The notes beneath the pieces were generated by a model. That model did not search any database. It saw only the letters and a list, made by a program, of their open reading frames with translations, and had not been told where the DNA came from. A program made the position numbers and the translations under genes. Below, piece after piece: positions 28,190 through 39,354 of a stretch of DNA of 64,000 bases. The first letter of the stretch is position 1. Every line of letters begins with the position of its first letter. The stretch lies in assembly GCA_937773555.1 (NCBI GenBank), contig CALJVT010000003.1, forward strand, positions 60,001 through 124,000. The letters run 5' to 3'. Source of the DNA: an uncultured Pseudomonadales bacterium. Its GTDB lineage: Bacteria; Pseudomonadota; Gammaproteobacteria; Pseudomonadales; Balneatricaceae.

Positions 28190-29404
28190 ATGTCTAAACC
28201 AGTAAAATTATTGAGCTTTGTTGTAGTGAGTGCCTGCGTATTGTTGGCTATAAATTTTGGTATGCGCGCATCATTTGGTTTCTTTGTGGCGCCTATCTCC
28301 AGTGATTTTGGCTATGGACGTGAAGTGTTTGCACTTTCTTTGGCACTACAAAATTTATGTTGGGGATTGTTTCAGCCCATTGCAGGGGCCATGGCAGATC
28401 GTTTTGGCACATCTAAAACCATTTATATGGGTTCTATTGCTTATGCATTAGGTCTGTATATTACCGCCACAGCCGATAGTTATTGGGGCCTGCATATGGG
28501 TGCGGGTATTCTGGTGGGTATGGGTGTTGCAGGCACAGGCTTTGGTGTTATTTTACCTGCTTTAGCCAGAATGGTGAGTGAAGAGAAACGCGGCTTGGCC
28601 TTAGGTTTGGGCACTGCTGCAGGCTCTTTTGGCCAATTATTAGTGATTCCCGTAGCGCAAGAATTCATCGCTGCCTATGGGTGGCAAATTACTCTGCTCA
28701 TTTTAGCAGGGGGTTCTTTGAGTATGCTGCTCTTGGCTAGGCCTTTTCGTAACGATGGGCAGCAGTCTGCAGTGGTTAGCCAAGAACACGATCAAAGCTT
28801 ATCTGAAGCCCTTAAAGAAGCGGGTGGGCATGTGCACTATTGGTTGCTTATTGCAGGTTTTTTTGTCTGTGGTTTTCAATTAGCATTTATTACGGTGCAC
28901 ATGCCTGCTTATTTGTCTGATAATGGATTTGATGCCAAAGTGGCTGTTATTAGTTTATCGTTAATTGGCTTATTTAATATATTTGGATGTTTGTTATTTG
29001 GCTCTTGGTCTGGCAAATACTCTAAGAAAAACCTGTTAGGTATTATTTATCTATTGCGGGCGTTGGCTATAGCAGGCTTTATGTTAACCCCGATCACCAC
29101 CACCTCAGTTTATCTATTCTCTATTGTCACCGGGTTTTTATGGCTGGCTACAGTGCCGCCTACGTCTGGCCTCGTGGCGCAAATGTTTGGTTTAAGGCAC
29201 ATGGGCACCCTCTACGGCATTGTTTTCTTAAATCATCAACTAGGCTCGTTTTTAGGGGTTTGGTTAGGGGGGTATTTGTATGACACAACAGGCAGTTACG
29301 ATAACGTTTGGTGGGCCGCCGCTGCCATTGCCTTAGTGACTGCGGTCATTCATATTATTATTGATGAGCGGCCTGTAAGTCGCCTTAGACCTGCAGCAGT
29401 ATAA
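28190..29404 (+). CDS. Major facilitator superfamily transporter
   Basis: A 404-residue membrane protein with about 12 predicted membrane segments. The cytoplasmic loop motif between segments 2 and 3 is GAMADRFGTSKT (about 66-77), and the central hydrophilic loop is at about 190-215. The opening NFGMRASFGFFVAPISSDFG resembles the oxalate/formate and monocarboxylate branch of MFS. The substrate cannot be assigned. It converges on trhO with no gap: its stop codon abuts the trhO stop. Confidence 0.88.
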   Translation: MSKPVKLLSFVVVSACVLLAINFGMRASFGFFVAPISSDFGYGREVFALSLALQNLCWGLFQPIAGAMADRFGTSKTIYMGSIAYALGLYITATADSYWGLHMGAGILVGMGVAGTGFGVILPALARMVSEEKRGLALGLGTAAGSFGQLLVIPVAQEFIAAYGWQITLLILAGGSLSMLLLARPFRNDGQQSAVVSQEHDQSLSEALKEAGGHVHYWLLIAGFFVCGFQLAFITVHMPAYLSDNGFDAKVAVISLSLIGLFNIFGCLLFGSWSGKYSKKNLLGIIYLLRALAIAGFMLTPITTTSVYLFSIVTGFLWLATVPPTSGLVAQMFGLRHMGTLYGIVFLNHQLGSFLGVWLGGYLYDTTGSYDNVWWAAAAIALVTAVIHIIIDERPVSRLRPAAV

Positions 29405-30394
29405 CTAGGATTTACGCTGTGCTTGTTTGCCTTGCGCTTTAGCCTTGCGGCGATGGGCGATTGTCTCTATGGCATCAGCACCTATGTGGGATTCACCACG
29501 TTGTTGGGCTAGTTCCATCTGGTGCTGGCGTTCTTTATAGCGCTGGCGTTGGTCTGGGGTGTGTTTGTCAAAGCAGTTTGGGCAGCTGATGCCCTCTAGG
29601 TATTTATCGCTGGTTTGCTCTTCTTTAGTAATCGGTAAGCGACACGCGTGGCATTGGTCGTATTGACCTTTTTCCAGCTGGTGGTTTACCGTAACGCGAT
29701 TATCAAATACAAAACATTCTCCCTGCCACATGGTGTCTTCTTCAGGCACTTCTTCAAGGTATTTTAAAATGCCACCTTGCAGGTGATACACCTCTTCAAA
29801 CCCCTGTTCCTTTAAGTAGGCTGTAGACTTTTCGCAGCGGATACCGCCAGTACAGAACATGGCTACTTTTTTGTTTATTTTTGGGTCCAGGTGGTCACTC
29901 ACATACTGTGGGAATTCACGAAAGTTAGTGGTGTCTGGGTTTAGTGCACCTTTAAAACTACCCACTTTTACTTCGTAGTCATTACGTGTATCTACTAATA
30001 CAACGTCTGGGTCAGAAATAAGGGCGTTCCAGTCCTTAGGTTTAACGTAAGTGCCTACGACCTGTTTAGGGTCGATGCCTTCAACCCCCATGGTGACTAT
30101 TTCTTTCTTTAGTTTTACTTTAGTACGATAAAACGGATTGTGAGCCTCAAAGGATTCTTTAGTGACGATATTACCGAGGCGCCCATCTTTCTCAAACCAA
30201 GCCATCAGTGCCTCTATACCCCTGCGCTTGCCGGCCACAGTGCCGTTGATACCTTCTGAGGCAAGTAACAAGGTGCCACGAATATTGTTGTACTCCATGA
30301 CGTTAAGTAACGGCTGGCGCAGATCTTGAAATCTTTCTAGGGTGACAAATTTATAAAGGGCACAAACAACGATTTGCGACTGATCTTGAGTCAT
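29405..30394 (-). CDS. trhO: tRNA uridine(34) hydroxylase
   Basis: A 329-residue member of the YceA/TrhO family, which makes 5-hydroxyuridine at position 34 of tRNAs in an oxygen-dependent reaction. It has an N-terminal acylphosphatase-like domain (about 8-100), a rhodanese domain (about 118-225) with the essential cysteine C181 ([12 protein letters not shown]), and a C-terminal zinc-type CxxC pair (QCHACRLP and SCPNCFDKH). Length and motifs agree with the family. It is monocistronic. U34 modification also concerns the mnmC homologue in this window. Confidence 0.93.
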   Translation of the reverse strand: MTQDQSQIVVCALYKFVTLERFQDLRQPLLNVMEYNNIRGTLLLASEGINGTVAGKRRGIEALMAWFEKDGRLGNIVTKESFEAHNPFYRTKVKLKKEIVTMGVEGIDPKQVVGTYVKPKDWNALISDPDVVLVDTRNDYEVKVGSFKGALNPDTTNFREFPQYVSDHLDPKINKKVAMFCTGGIRCEKSTAYLKEQGFEEVYHLQGGILKYLEEVPEEDTMWQGECFVFDNRVTVNHQLEKGQYDQCHACRLPITKEEQTSDKYLEGISCPNCFDKHTPDQRQRYKERQHQMELAQQRGESHIGADAIETIAHRRKAKAQGKQAQRKS

Positions 30395-30536
30395 AATAAT
30401 TCCTTAGCGAGCCGAAACGTAAATCCGGAGCTTAGGGGGCTTTTGCATTTTAACTGTGCAAGCCCCTTACTAGGGTTAAAATAAAACCCTATTTTACTTG
30501 ATAAACTGGGTATGATTCAAATACTAATGGGGTGAA

Positions 30537-31454
30537 TTAACGTGTGCTGGATGAGTTTTTAGGCTGCACCAGCACTAAGCCAATGAGCATAAAACCAAGA
30601 GCTAGCCAGATAAGGGGGGTATGGCGCTCGCCTAGTGCTATCATGCCAAGGAATACGCCTGATAAGGTAACGATATAAGCCACTTGGCTAGCAAATACCG
30701 CACCGGTTCTGCCCACTAACCCAATGTAGCCAGTGTAAGCGACCACGTGTAACAGGCTGTTTGCTAAAATAGCCCACTCAACAGAGGTCCAAGCTTGACT
30801 TAAATCTACCCATGACCCAGTAGCCAAGGTTATGGGAGTGCAAATGACCAGACCAATAATAGAAGCACCACGTAAGGTAGTTAGGGCGTCGATATTAGTA
30901 GGCGTTTTATGGGCTAGGTAATGACCTTCAACACCATAAAATAATGGTGCAATAAGAGCCAATAACATAAATAGGCCAACACCTTGGCTGCTAAAGTCTG
31001 CTTTTGGGCCAAGGATTAATGCAATGGCTACAGCGCCTAAAAGAATGCCCAGCATACGAATTCTGTTGAACCGTTCACTTCTGATCAGTAAAGCGATAAT
31101 GAGCGCGAACATAGGTACCGTAGCGATACCGATGGCCAATAACCCAGCGGGTAAATGTGCAGCTGCTATGTAGGTAAACGTGTTTGGAACAATGGTACCA
31201 ACCAAAGCCACAATAGTGTAGAAGCGGATGTGGGCCCAGGTCATGGGTAGCTGTGTTTTCTGAAAAATAGAAATAATGCTAAGCAATAAAGCTCCCGATG
31301 CCAGTTGCCAAAAAATCAACCCCAAGGGCTGATAACCTGTAGAAACCACATGTTTGGTAACGACGATAGTGCTGCCCCATACGCTGCCTAATAAAAGCAG
31401 CCATGCTAAGGCAAAAAAGCTTGCGGTATGTTTCTTTTTAGAAAAATTCTTCAC
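30537..31454 (-). CDS. EamA/DMT family transporter
   Basis: A roughly 305-residue membrane protein with ten predicted membrane segments in two EamA repeats, starting WLLLLGSVWGSTIVVTK and ending LIWLALGFMLIGLVLVQP. The frame is open further upstream (to 31574), but that extension is polar and unlike the family. The GTG at 31454 gives the usual short N terminus, though without a strong ribosome-binding site. The family exports amino acids and other metabolites; the substrate is unknown. Confidence 0.82.
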   Translation of the reverse strand: MKNFSKKKHTASFFALAWLLLLGSVWGSTIVVTKHVVSTGYQPLGLIFWQLASGALLLSIISIFQKTQLPMTWAHIRFYTIVALVGTIVPNTFTYIAAAHLPAGLLAIGIATVPMFALIIALLIRSERFNRIRMLGILLGAVAIALILGPKADFSSQGVGLFMLLALIAPLFYGVEGHYLAHKTPTNIDALTTLRGASIIGLVICTPITLATGSWVDLSQAWTSVEWAILANSLLHVVAYTGYIGLVGRTGAVFASQVAYIVTLSGVFLGMIALGERHTPLIWLALGFMLIGLVLVQPKNSSSTR

Positions 31455-31764
31455 GGAGTGTTTGGCCTGACCTTTTTGCCTAGATATCGTGCTTGCTGCA
31501 TAGCCAAGCCTATGTCTTTTATAACCCTGCCTGTGCCAATTGCAATAAGGTGATGCCAAATAGTGCCACCCCAACTAAAGTGAAGGGGGGGCGGAACATG
31601 TCCGTTAAATCTACGCACACGTGTTGCTCTTTTAAAAGCACATCATTCATTTTAAGGCTCACTAAAAAGCTAGTATTTTTTAACGCAAAACATGCCGCAT
31701 AGTTGCACTAAATTAAAGTGATGTAAACGCATTTTTTTGCATCACTTACGCAGTCTCACAGTCC
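31455..31764. other. Intergenic region, no gene seen
   Basis: About 310 bases between two minus-strand genes. It holds the hairpin at 31718-31745 (listed) and presumably the promoter of the EamA gene. Open frames here on both strands are short and look like chance. Confidence 0.5.
31718..31745 (-). terminator. Probable terminator of the Atl-like gene
   Basis: GTGATGTAAA (31718-31727) pairs with TTTGCATCAC (31736-31745) with one non-Watson-Crick position and an 8-base loop. On the minus strand it begins 20 bases after the Atl-like stop and is followed by TTTAATTTA. Confidence 0.55.
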
Positions 31765-32121
31765 TTAAAAAGGTGTGTTGTCATGTGTTTGCCATTGAAA
31801 TCGTTTCATAGACACCTTGTGGTTATGTAATTGCACTCCCTCTTTTTCAAGCTTTTCACGCTGGCGCAGGTAACTTTCCGTAGCCGGTGGAAAGGCTAAC
31901 TTACCGCTGGCAGTAATAATGCGATGCCAAGGTAAGCTTGAGTCTTTAGGCAAATGTCGCAAACACCAACCTACCCAGCGTGCAGCGCCAGTTTGCCCAG
32001 CAAGGGTGGCCAGTTGGCCATAGCTTGCTACTTTACCTGATGGAATGGCAGCAATAGTCTGGTATAGCTGCTGGCGCGCTAATCGTTGTTGGTCTTTGCG
32101 TTGTTCGTGGGGGACTTTCAT
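31765..32121 (-). CDS. Alkyltransferase-like DNA-binding protein (Atl)
   Basis: A 118-residue protein of the MGMT C-terminal domain family. The alkyl-acceptor motif PCHR is PWHR here (64-67), with W65 in place of the catalytic cysteine. It therefore cannot accept alkyl groups and belongs with Atl proteins, which bind O6-alkylguanine and hand it to nucleotide excision repair. The start at 32121 is chosen over the longer frame to 32250, because that would overlap the divergent fxsA gene by 72 bases and add unrelated sequence. VASYGQLATLAG is the DNA-binding helix region. Confidence 0.87.
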   Translation of the reverse strand: MKVPHEQRKDQQRLARQQLYQTIAAIPSGKVASYGQLATLAGQTGAARWVGWCLRHLPKDSSLPWHRIITASGKLAFPPATESYLRQREKLEKEGVQLHNHKVSMKRFQWQTHDNTPF

Positions 32122-32178
32122 TGTTATAATATGGCCGCATATACTAGACACAGTTACATTAACTAAGATTACATTATT

Positions 32179-32670
32179 ATGCGTTTTCTTTTCGCCCTTT
32201 TTATTGCGGTACCCATTATTGAAATGCTGGTGCTTATTCAAGTAGGCCAAGAAATTGGGGCTTTATGGACCATTGCCTTGGTTTTGATTACCGCCTTTAT
32301 TGGAATTAACCTATTACGTCATCAGGGTTTAGCAACGCTAACCAGAGCTAATTGGCGTATCCAGTCAGGTCAGATTCCGGCTAAAGAGATATTAGAAGGA
32401 ATTTTACTCGCCGTTGGCGGTGCTTTACTTTTAACGCCGGGGTTCGTGACCGATGGCATTGGGTTTTTACTATTGGTGCCTGTTACGCGACAGTTTTTTG
32501 CATCACGTTTAATGGGCCGGTTTAAGTCATTCGCCAGCGCCAACGTTGCTGGTGGTAGTTTTGGTACTCAGGGTTTTGGCCAAAATGGCTTTGGCGCAGG
32601 CTCTACCAACGACGAAAGTATAATAGATGGAGAGTTTGAAGCACCTCACAATACCGCAACCACGGGATAA
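32179..32670 (+). CDS. fxsA: FxsA family membrane protein
   Basis: A 163-residue membrane protein with two or three membrane segments in the first 100 residues (FLFALFIAVPIIEMLVLIQV and ILLAVGGALLLTPGFVTDGIG, the latter a family signature). A glycine-rich cytoplasmic tail follows. FxsA overproduction in E. coli relieves F exclusion of phage T7. Its position directly upstream of groESL is commonly seen in gammaproteobacteria. Its molecular function is unknown. Confidence 0.9.
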   Translation: MRFLFALFIAVPIIEMLVLIQVGQEIGALWTIALVLITAFIGINLLRHQGLATLTRANWRIQSGQIPAKEILEGILLAVGGALLLTPGFVTDGIGFLLLVPVTRQFFASRLMGRFKSFASANVAGGSFGTQGFGQNGFGAGSTNDESIIDGEFEAPHNTATTG

Positions 32671-32715
32671 GCTAGAATAAACCCTAGTTATCTGAACTTT
32701 ATTTTGCATTTGCTA

Positions 32716-32740
32716 TTGAAAAGTACACTTCACCCCATAT
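32716..32740 (+). promoter_or_regulatory. Sigma-32 heat-shock promoter of groESL
   Basis: TTGAAA (32716-32721) and CCCCATAT (32733-32740) match the sigma-32 -35 and -10 consensus with an 11-base spacer. The groES start is 70 bases downstream. The leader carries a small hairpin, TTCTGGC/GCCAGAA, around 32765-32781. Confidence 0.85.
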
Positions 32741-32809
32741 CTATGGGTTCACTATTAACAATAATTCTGGCGTAGCCAGAAACACACACACTTTAGGAGT
32801 GCAAACGTA

Positions 32810-33103
32810 ATGAGCATCCGTCCTTTACACGATCGCGTTGTAATTCGTCGTCAGGAAGAAGAAGCAACCAGTGCTGGTGGTATCGTACTACCTGGTAGTG
32901 CTGCAGAAAAGCCAAATCAAGGTGAAGTATTGGCAGTAGGCCCTGGCCGTGTTACGACCAATGGCGAATTACAAGCAATGAGCGTTAAGGTTGGCGACAC
33001 TGTCTTGTTTGGTCCATATGCTGGCAACAGTACCGCTAAGATCAACGGTGAAGAAGTGCTTATCGTTAGCGAAAGCGAAATTTACGGCGTTCTCGAAGCC
33101 TAA
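32810..33103 (+). CDS. groES: Co-chaperonin GroES
   Basis: A 97-residue GroES, opening [18 protein letters not shown] with the mobile loop [17 protein letters not shown] (20-36) that contacts GroEL. It is the heptameric lid of the chaperonin. TTTAGGAG precedes the start. groEL follows 33 bases downstream, and both are driven by the sigma-32-type promoter upstream. Confidence 0.98.
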   Translation: MSIRPLHDRVVIRRQEEEATSAGGIVLPGSAAEKPNQGEVLAVGPGRVTTNGELQAMSVKVGDTVLFGPYAGNSTAKINGEEVLIVSESEIYGVLEA

Positions 33104-34783
<1,680 letters not shown>

Positions 34784-34811
34784 TGCATTTCCCAAGCTAA
34801 CCATGCTTACT

Positions 34812-34842
34812 AAAAAACCGGCTCTTGTAGCCGGTTTTTTAT
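34812..34842 (+). terminator. Rho-independent terminator after groEL
   Basis: AAAAAACCGGCT and AGCCGGTTTTTT type arms around a short CTTGT loop, ending in a T run; it lies 29 bases after the groEL stop. Confidence 0.9.
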
Positions 34843-34909
34843 TGGCCAAAATCACCCAAAGTGGTTATATTGACACTCACAAAAAAAGCACTGTTATCAG
34901 GATATTCAC

Positions 34910-35827
34910 ATGATTGAAATCACCAACTTACGCAAACAGTATGCCAGTGGCTTTGTGGCCTTGGATGATATAAATTTGAAGGTTAATAAAGGTGAGATTT
35001 TAGCTTTGTTGGGCCCCAATGGTGCGGGTAAAACAACCCTTATTTCCATCATTTGTGGCATTGTAAATCCGTCGTCAGGCGCTGTGACTGTAGGTGGTTT
35101 TGACATTATTAAAAACTATCGGCAAACCCGCAGTCTAATCGGCTTGGTCCCACAAGAGCTCACTACTGATGCCTTTGAGACACCTTGGAATAACCTCACC
35201 TTCTCACGCGGCTTATTTGGCTTGCCAAAGAATCCACAGATGGTTGAAAAGGTTTTAAAAGATTTGTCCTTATGGGATAAAAAAGACGACCGTATCATGA
35301 CACTATCGGGCGGCATGAAACGCCGTTTATTAATTGGTAAGGCCCTCGTTCACGAGCCTCAGGTATTGTTCTTAGATGAGCCTACCGCGGGTGTAGATGT
35401 TAGCCTTCGTCAAGACATGTGGCGCATGGTAGATGAATTGCGTAATCAAGGCGTTACCATCGTTTTGACCACCCATTACATTGAAGAAGCAGAGGCTATC
35501 GCCGACCGCATTGGGGTGATCAGTGGGGGTAAATTACTGCTGGTAGAAGACAAAAAATTGCTGATGTCTCGCATGGGGCAAAAGCAACTTAAAGTTGAAT
35601 TGATGGAGCGCCTTGATGCGCTTCCAACAGAGCTTGCAGAGCGAGGATTTATGCTCAATGAGGATAGCCTTAGCATTGTTTACCACTATGACAAAGATAC
35701 CCCAGAAGTGGATATTGCAGGTTTATTGCAATCGGTTGCCAGTGCTGGTTTAGGTGTGAAAGACATACATACACAACAAAGCAGCTTAGAAGAAATATTT
35801 GTAGACCTAGTTGAGGACGCAGCATGA
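34910..35827 (+). CDS. ABC exporter ATP-binding protein (YadG-like)
   Basis: A 305-residue ABC ATPase: Walker [10 protein letters not shown] (35-43), signature LSGGMKRR, Walker [13 protein letters not shown], and a C-terminal extension (about 230-305) typical of drug/polysaccharide-type ABC-2 exporters. Its stop overlaps the start of the ABC-2 permease gene (ATGA), so the two form one exporter. The substrate is unknown; YadGH of E. coli is likewise uncharacterised. Confidence 0.92.
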   Translation: MIEITNLRKQYASGFVALDDINLKVNKGEILALLGPNGAGKTTLISIICGIVNPSSGAVTVGGFDIIKNYRQTRSLIGLVPQELTTDAFETPWNNLTFSRGLFGLPKNPQMVEKVLKDLSLWDKKDDRIMTLSGGMKRRLLIGKALVHEPQVLFLDEPTAGVDVSLRQDMWRMVDELRNQGVTIVLTTHYIEEAEAIADRIGVISGGKLLLVEDKKLLMSRMGQKQLKVELMERLDALPTELAERGFMLNEDSLSIVYHYDKDTPEVDIAGLLQSVASAGLGVKDIHTQQSSLEEIFVDLVEDAA

Positions 35828-36585
35828 ATTTAAGAGGTATGTGGGCCATCTATTCTTTTGAAATGTCCCGAACCAAGCGGACGATTACCCAAAGCGTGGT
35901 GTCACCTGTTCTTTCCACGGTACTTTACTTTGTAGTATTTGGCGGTGCCATAGGCTCGCGCATAGAGTCTGTAGGTGGCATTAGCTACGGCGCCTTTATT
36001 GTGCCCGGTTTAATCATGTTATCCATCATGACCCAAAGCCTATCTAACGCCTCTTTTGGTATCTACTTCCCACGTTTCTCTGGCACCATTTATGAAGTGC
36101 TTTCTTCACCGATGTCCTTTTGGGAAGCGACCGCGGGGTATGTGGGTGCTGCAGCCACTAAGTCCCTGCTCATTGGCCTAATTACCTTGGCAACAGCAGG
36201 ATTTTTTGTGCCGATTGAAATTGCTCACCCATTTTGGATGTTAGCGTTTTTAGTCCTCACCACCATTACCTTTAGCTTGTTCGGTTTTTTGATTGGGATC
36301 TGGGCTGATGGTTTTGAAAAGTTGCAGCTAATCCCACTTTTAGTGGTCACACCAATGGTTTTTTTAGGCGGTGCATTCTACTCCATTGATATGCTGCCCA
36401 GTGCGTGGCAAACAGTGACGATGTTTAACCCTGTGGTGTACTTGATTAGTGGTTTTCGGTGGAGTTTTTACGAAATTTCTGATGTAAGTGTAGGGGTTAG
36501 CCTAGGTATGATTACGTTATTTATGGGTATTTGTTTAGCATTAATCTCTTGGATCTTTAAGACGGGTTACCGTTTAAAACAGTAA
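35824..36585 (+). CDS. ABC-2 type exporter permease (YadH-like)
   Basis: A 253-residue membrane protein with six predicted membrane segments. It contains the ABC-2 signature region near residues 185-230 ([19 protein letters not shown] and [13 protein letters not shown]). It pairs with the ATPase whose gene overlaps its start. The last base of its stop codon is the first base of the next gene's ATG (TAATG). Confidence 0.92.
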   Translation: MNLRGMWAIYSFEMSRTKRTITQSVVSPVLSTVLYFVVFGGAIGSRIESVGGISYGAFIVPGLIMLSIMTQSLSNASFGIYFPRFSGTIYEVLSSPMSFWEATAGYVGAAATKSLLIGLITLATAGFFVPIEIAHPFWMLAFLVLTTITFSLFGFLIGIWADGFEKLQLIPLLVVTPMVFLGGAFYSIDMLPSAWQTVTMFNPVVYLISGFRWSFYEISDVSVGVSLGMITLFMGICLALISWIFKTGYRLKQ

Positions 36586-37556
36586 TGTTACGCGCCACAA
36601 GGCACTATAGCTTGCATAAAAAGTTAATTTTAACGACTGGGGTTGCAAACTTGAATAGCAGTATAGATAACCGCAAAGGAATAGTATTAATGCTCGCTGC
36701 GATGGCGGGATTTACTATAGAAGATGCATTTATTAAGCAGCTTTCTAGCACTATTTCTATTGGTCAAATTCTCATTATTATTGGCCTGTGTAGTTGTGTA
36801 TTTTTTGCTTTGGTGGCTATTATAAATGGGCATAGCTTGTTAGCTCGTAACCTATGGACACGAGCAACACTAACCCGAATGCTTGCAGAGGCCGTTGCTG
36901 CCGTAGCTTTTGTCACGTCTTTGTCGCTTGTGCCTATATCAACAGTCGCGGCAGTATTTCAAGTAACGCCATTAACCATTACCATGGGCGCCGCTCTTTT
37001 CTTAGGCGAGCGCGTTGGGTGGCGCCGATGGTTGGCTGTGCTTGTGGGCTTTATTGGTGTGTTATTAATTATAAGGCCAGGCTTTGGTGGGTTTAATCCA
37101 TCAGTATTGTGGGTTCTGGTTGCCGTTTTAGGTGTGGCTGTTAGAGATTTAGTGACCCGTGTTATTCCTGCTCAAGTTGAATCTTCAGTGATTTCTTTTC
37201 AAGCTTTTGCGTCTCTCATTGTTGCGGGGGCCATCTGTGTGCTGGTTAGCCCTCAAGTTATGGTCCCTATCGCAGGCAAAGAGTTAGTTTATTTTGGCTG
37301 TACTATCGTTTTTAGTATTTCAGGCTATTACGCTATTGTTTCGGCGGTGCGTGTTGGAAATGCCTCTATCGTAGCGTCTTTTAGGTATTCAAGGCTGCTT
37401 TTTTCGTTGTTAGTTGGCATATTTATTTTTAATGAAAGCGTTGATATGCTCACTCTTGTTGGGTCTGTGATTATTATTGGATCAGGTTTGTATACGTACC
37501 TAAGAGAGCACAAAATGGCGACTCGAACTAGTAAAAATGCTGAGATGATATTGTAA
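36585..37556 (+). CDS. EamA/DMT family transporter
   Basis: A 323-residue membrane protein with ten predicted membrane segments in two EamA domains, starting near residue 30 (GIVLMLAAMAGFTIEDAFIK). The ATG at 36585 overlaps the permease stop and gives a 28-residue polar lead. An internal start nearer residue 23 would fit the family better. It may export a small metabolite; co-transcription with the ABC exporter is likely, a shared substrate is not shown. Confidence 0.82.
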   Translation: MLRATRHYSLHKKLILTTGVANLNSSIDNRKGIVLMLAAMAGFTIEDAFIKQLSSTISIGQILIIIGLCSCVFFALVAIINGHSLLARNLWTRATLTRMLAEAVAAVAFVTSLSLVPISTVAAVFQVTPLTITMGAALFLGERVGWRRWLAVLVGFIGVLLIIRPGFGGFNPSVLWVLVAVLGVAVRDLVTRVIPAQVESSVISFQAFASLIVAGAICVLVSPQVMVPIAGKELVYFGCTIVFSISGYYAIVSAVRVGNASIVASFRYSRLLFSLLVGIFIFNESVDMLTLVGSVIIIGSGLYTYLREHKMATRTSKNAEMIL

Positions 37557-37592
37557 CCCCTTATCACTAAAGAGGAATATTATCTAAGGGGT

Positions 37593-37775
37593 TTATTCGG
37601 GCATGAGTAGTTCATGGCCAACCACTTCATCCATTATGCCGTAGGGTACCTTATACGTTTTACCATCTAACTTAATGACAGCGTAATCCTTACACATTTT
37701 AATGACGGTACAATTAACAATATTGCCCTTGTCATTCACCCTGACAATGTTGTAGTTATGCAGTGACAGTGCCAT
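37593..37775 (-). CDS. Small hypothetical protein, 60 residues
   Basis: I do not recognise a family. The 60-residue frame has a beta-strand-rich pattern (VRVNDKGNIVNCTVIKM, YAVIKLDGKTYKVPYG), like a small SH3-like or S1-like barrel. It starts four bases after the stop of the upstream thioesterase gene, which suggests coupled translation and a real gene. Confidence 0.55.
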   Translation of the reverse strand: MALSLHNYNIVRVNDKGNIVNCTVIKMCKDYAVIKLDGKTYKVPYGIMDEVVGHELLMPE

Positions 37776-37779
37776 GTTT

Positions 37780-38214
37780 CTAAATAGCCGTTAGCGCAGC
37801 TAATTTATCTGCAATAAAGCTTGGAATAGCACAGCTTTTGAGGGCCTTATAGTCATAGTAAACGCCTATACCTAACCCCTTTGCGACTAAGCAATTCTGC
37901 TGAATGCTCCATAACTTGTGTTCTAGTTCAATTTTTTTTACCCCGGTTTGTGTCACCGTGCTAAATACAATAATGGTGTCAGGGTAGGTAACAGGTGCTA
38001 AGTAGTCACACTGGATGGACGCCAGTATGGGCCCAATATTGAAGCTTTTCATGTCGCTGCTCATGCCTAGCTTTTCCAACAAATCAATGCGGCCATCTTC
38101 GATGTAGCGAATATAGACAGTGTTGTTTAGGTGCTGAAAGGCATCCATTTCGCCCCATTTCACTTTAATTTCTGTACTAACAGGATAGTGTTTGTTTAAT
38201 GTTTCTAAATCCAT
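37780..38214 (-). CDS. Hot-dog fold acyl-CoA thioesterase (YbgC/4HBT type)
   Basis: A 144-residue single-domain thioesterase. The active-site motif is WGEMDAFQHLNNTVYIRYIE, with the catalytic aspartate D24, and HLNN forming the usual loop. The hot-dog strands follow (ILASIQCDYLAPVTYPD). It hydrolyses acyl-CoA thioesters; chain preference is unknown. It lies 11 bases downstream of the 4-hydroxyproline epimerase gene on the same strand and upstream of the small 60-residue gene. Confidence 0.87.
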   Translation of the reverse strand: MDLETLNKHYPVSTEIKVKWGEMDAFQHLNNTVYIRYIEDGRIDLLEKLGMSSDMKSFNIGPILASIQCDYLAPVTYPDTIIVFSTVTQTGVKKIELEHKLWSIQQNCLVAKGLGIGVYYDYKALKSCAIPSFIADKLAALTAI

Positions 38215-38225
38215 GGTGTTGCTTC

Positions 38226-39236
38226 CTAGTTAACTTCAAATCCGTGGGCATATGGGTCCCTTGGATCAACAATAATGGTGTTGTAGCCTGTAACTTTAGC
38301 CCAGCCTTGGATGCTTGGCATGATGCCACGGTAGGAACCTACAAGAGTGGTTGATTCAACGTGGCCAATAAACTGGCTGCCAATAATGCTTTCGTGGACA
38401 AACGCCTCACCCTCTTTTAGTGAACCTTTAGCATGTAACTGCGCCATGCGGGCACTGGTGCCAGTGCCACAGGGTGATCGATCTATGGCGCCAGTGCCAT
38501 AAAACACTGCATTAGCACCACTAGAACCTTGTTTGGATGGCTTTCCCGTCCACATTACATGGCTAATGCCATTAACGCTTGGGTTTTCTGGGTGCACACA
38601 GGTGGCTAGCTTATTAATGGCGGCCCTAATTAATGGGCTGTAACGTAGAACTTGGGCTGCAGAAAACTGATCTAGCCCAGCAAAGTTTTTTTGTGGATCG
38701 ATGATTGCGTAGTAGTTGCCGCCGTACGCCACATCTATTTTAAGTTCACCTAATTCTGGGCACTCTATCACTAGGCCCTCATGGGCTAAATAACTCGCCA
38801 CATTGAAGATTCGTACAGAGTCTATTAAACCATCAGTACCTTGTTTATATTCAATGCGTATGACCCCTGCAGGTACCTCTAAGGTTAGTTGACCTTGAGT
38901 TTTTGGTATCCACAAACCTTCCTGTAAGGCCGCAGTTACCGTGCCTATAGTGCCATGACCGCACATTGGCAAGCAGCCACTGGTTTCAATGAATAAAATG
39001 GCACCATCATGTGTTGGATTGCTTGGTGGGTAAAGTATAGCGCCAGACATCATAGCGTGGCCGCGGGGTTCAAACATTAATGAGGTACGGACCCAATCAT
39101 GGTTTTGTAAAAAATCTTGCCTCTTTTCACTCATAGTGATGCCACTGAGCTGAGGCCCACCTTTAGCAACTAAGCGAACAGGGTTGCCACACGTGTGGGC
39201 GTCGATACAGTTAAATGTATGTATGGTCATAAGCAT
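38226..39236 (-). CDS. Proline racemase family, probable 4-hydroxyproline 2-epimerase
   Basis: A 336-residue enzyme. Both catalytic cysteines of the racemase/epimerase type are present: C92 in MCGHGTIG and C256 in SPCGTGTSA. That excludes the trans-3-hydroxyproline dehydratases, where one is Thr or Ser. HypF-type epimerases convert trans-4-hydroxy-L-proline to the cis-D form for catabolism. Two starts (39236 and 39230) are possible. The usual partners (D-hydroxyproline oxidase, deaminase, dehydrogenase) are not in the window; the downstream neighbours are a thioesterase and a small protein. Confidence 0.85.
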   Translation of the reverse strand: MLMTIHTFNCIDAHTCGNPVRLVAKGGPQLSGITMSEKRQDFLQNHDWVRTSLMFEPRGHAMMSGAILYPPSNPTHDGAILFIETSGCLPMCGHGTIGTVTAALQEGLWIPKTQGQLTLEVPAGVIRIEYKQGTDGLIDSVRIFNVASYLAHEGLVIECPELGELKIDVAYGGNYYAIIDPQKNFAGLDQFSAAQVLRYSPLIRAAINKLATCVHPENPSVNGISHVMWTGKPSKQGSSGANAVFYGTGAIDRSPCGTGTSARMAQLHAKGSLKEGEAFVHESIIGSQFIGHVESTTLVGSYRGIMPSIQGWAKVTGYNTIIVDPRDPYAHGFEVN

Positions 39237-39354
39237 AGAAAAAGAGAAGTCCGTATAACTGCATGGTACAATGGTCTGGCTTAATTAACCTAACATTCTA
39301 TGCATTTGGGCTAGTCAGTCACATGGTCCTAGTGCATACAGAGAACCCCTATTC

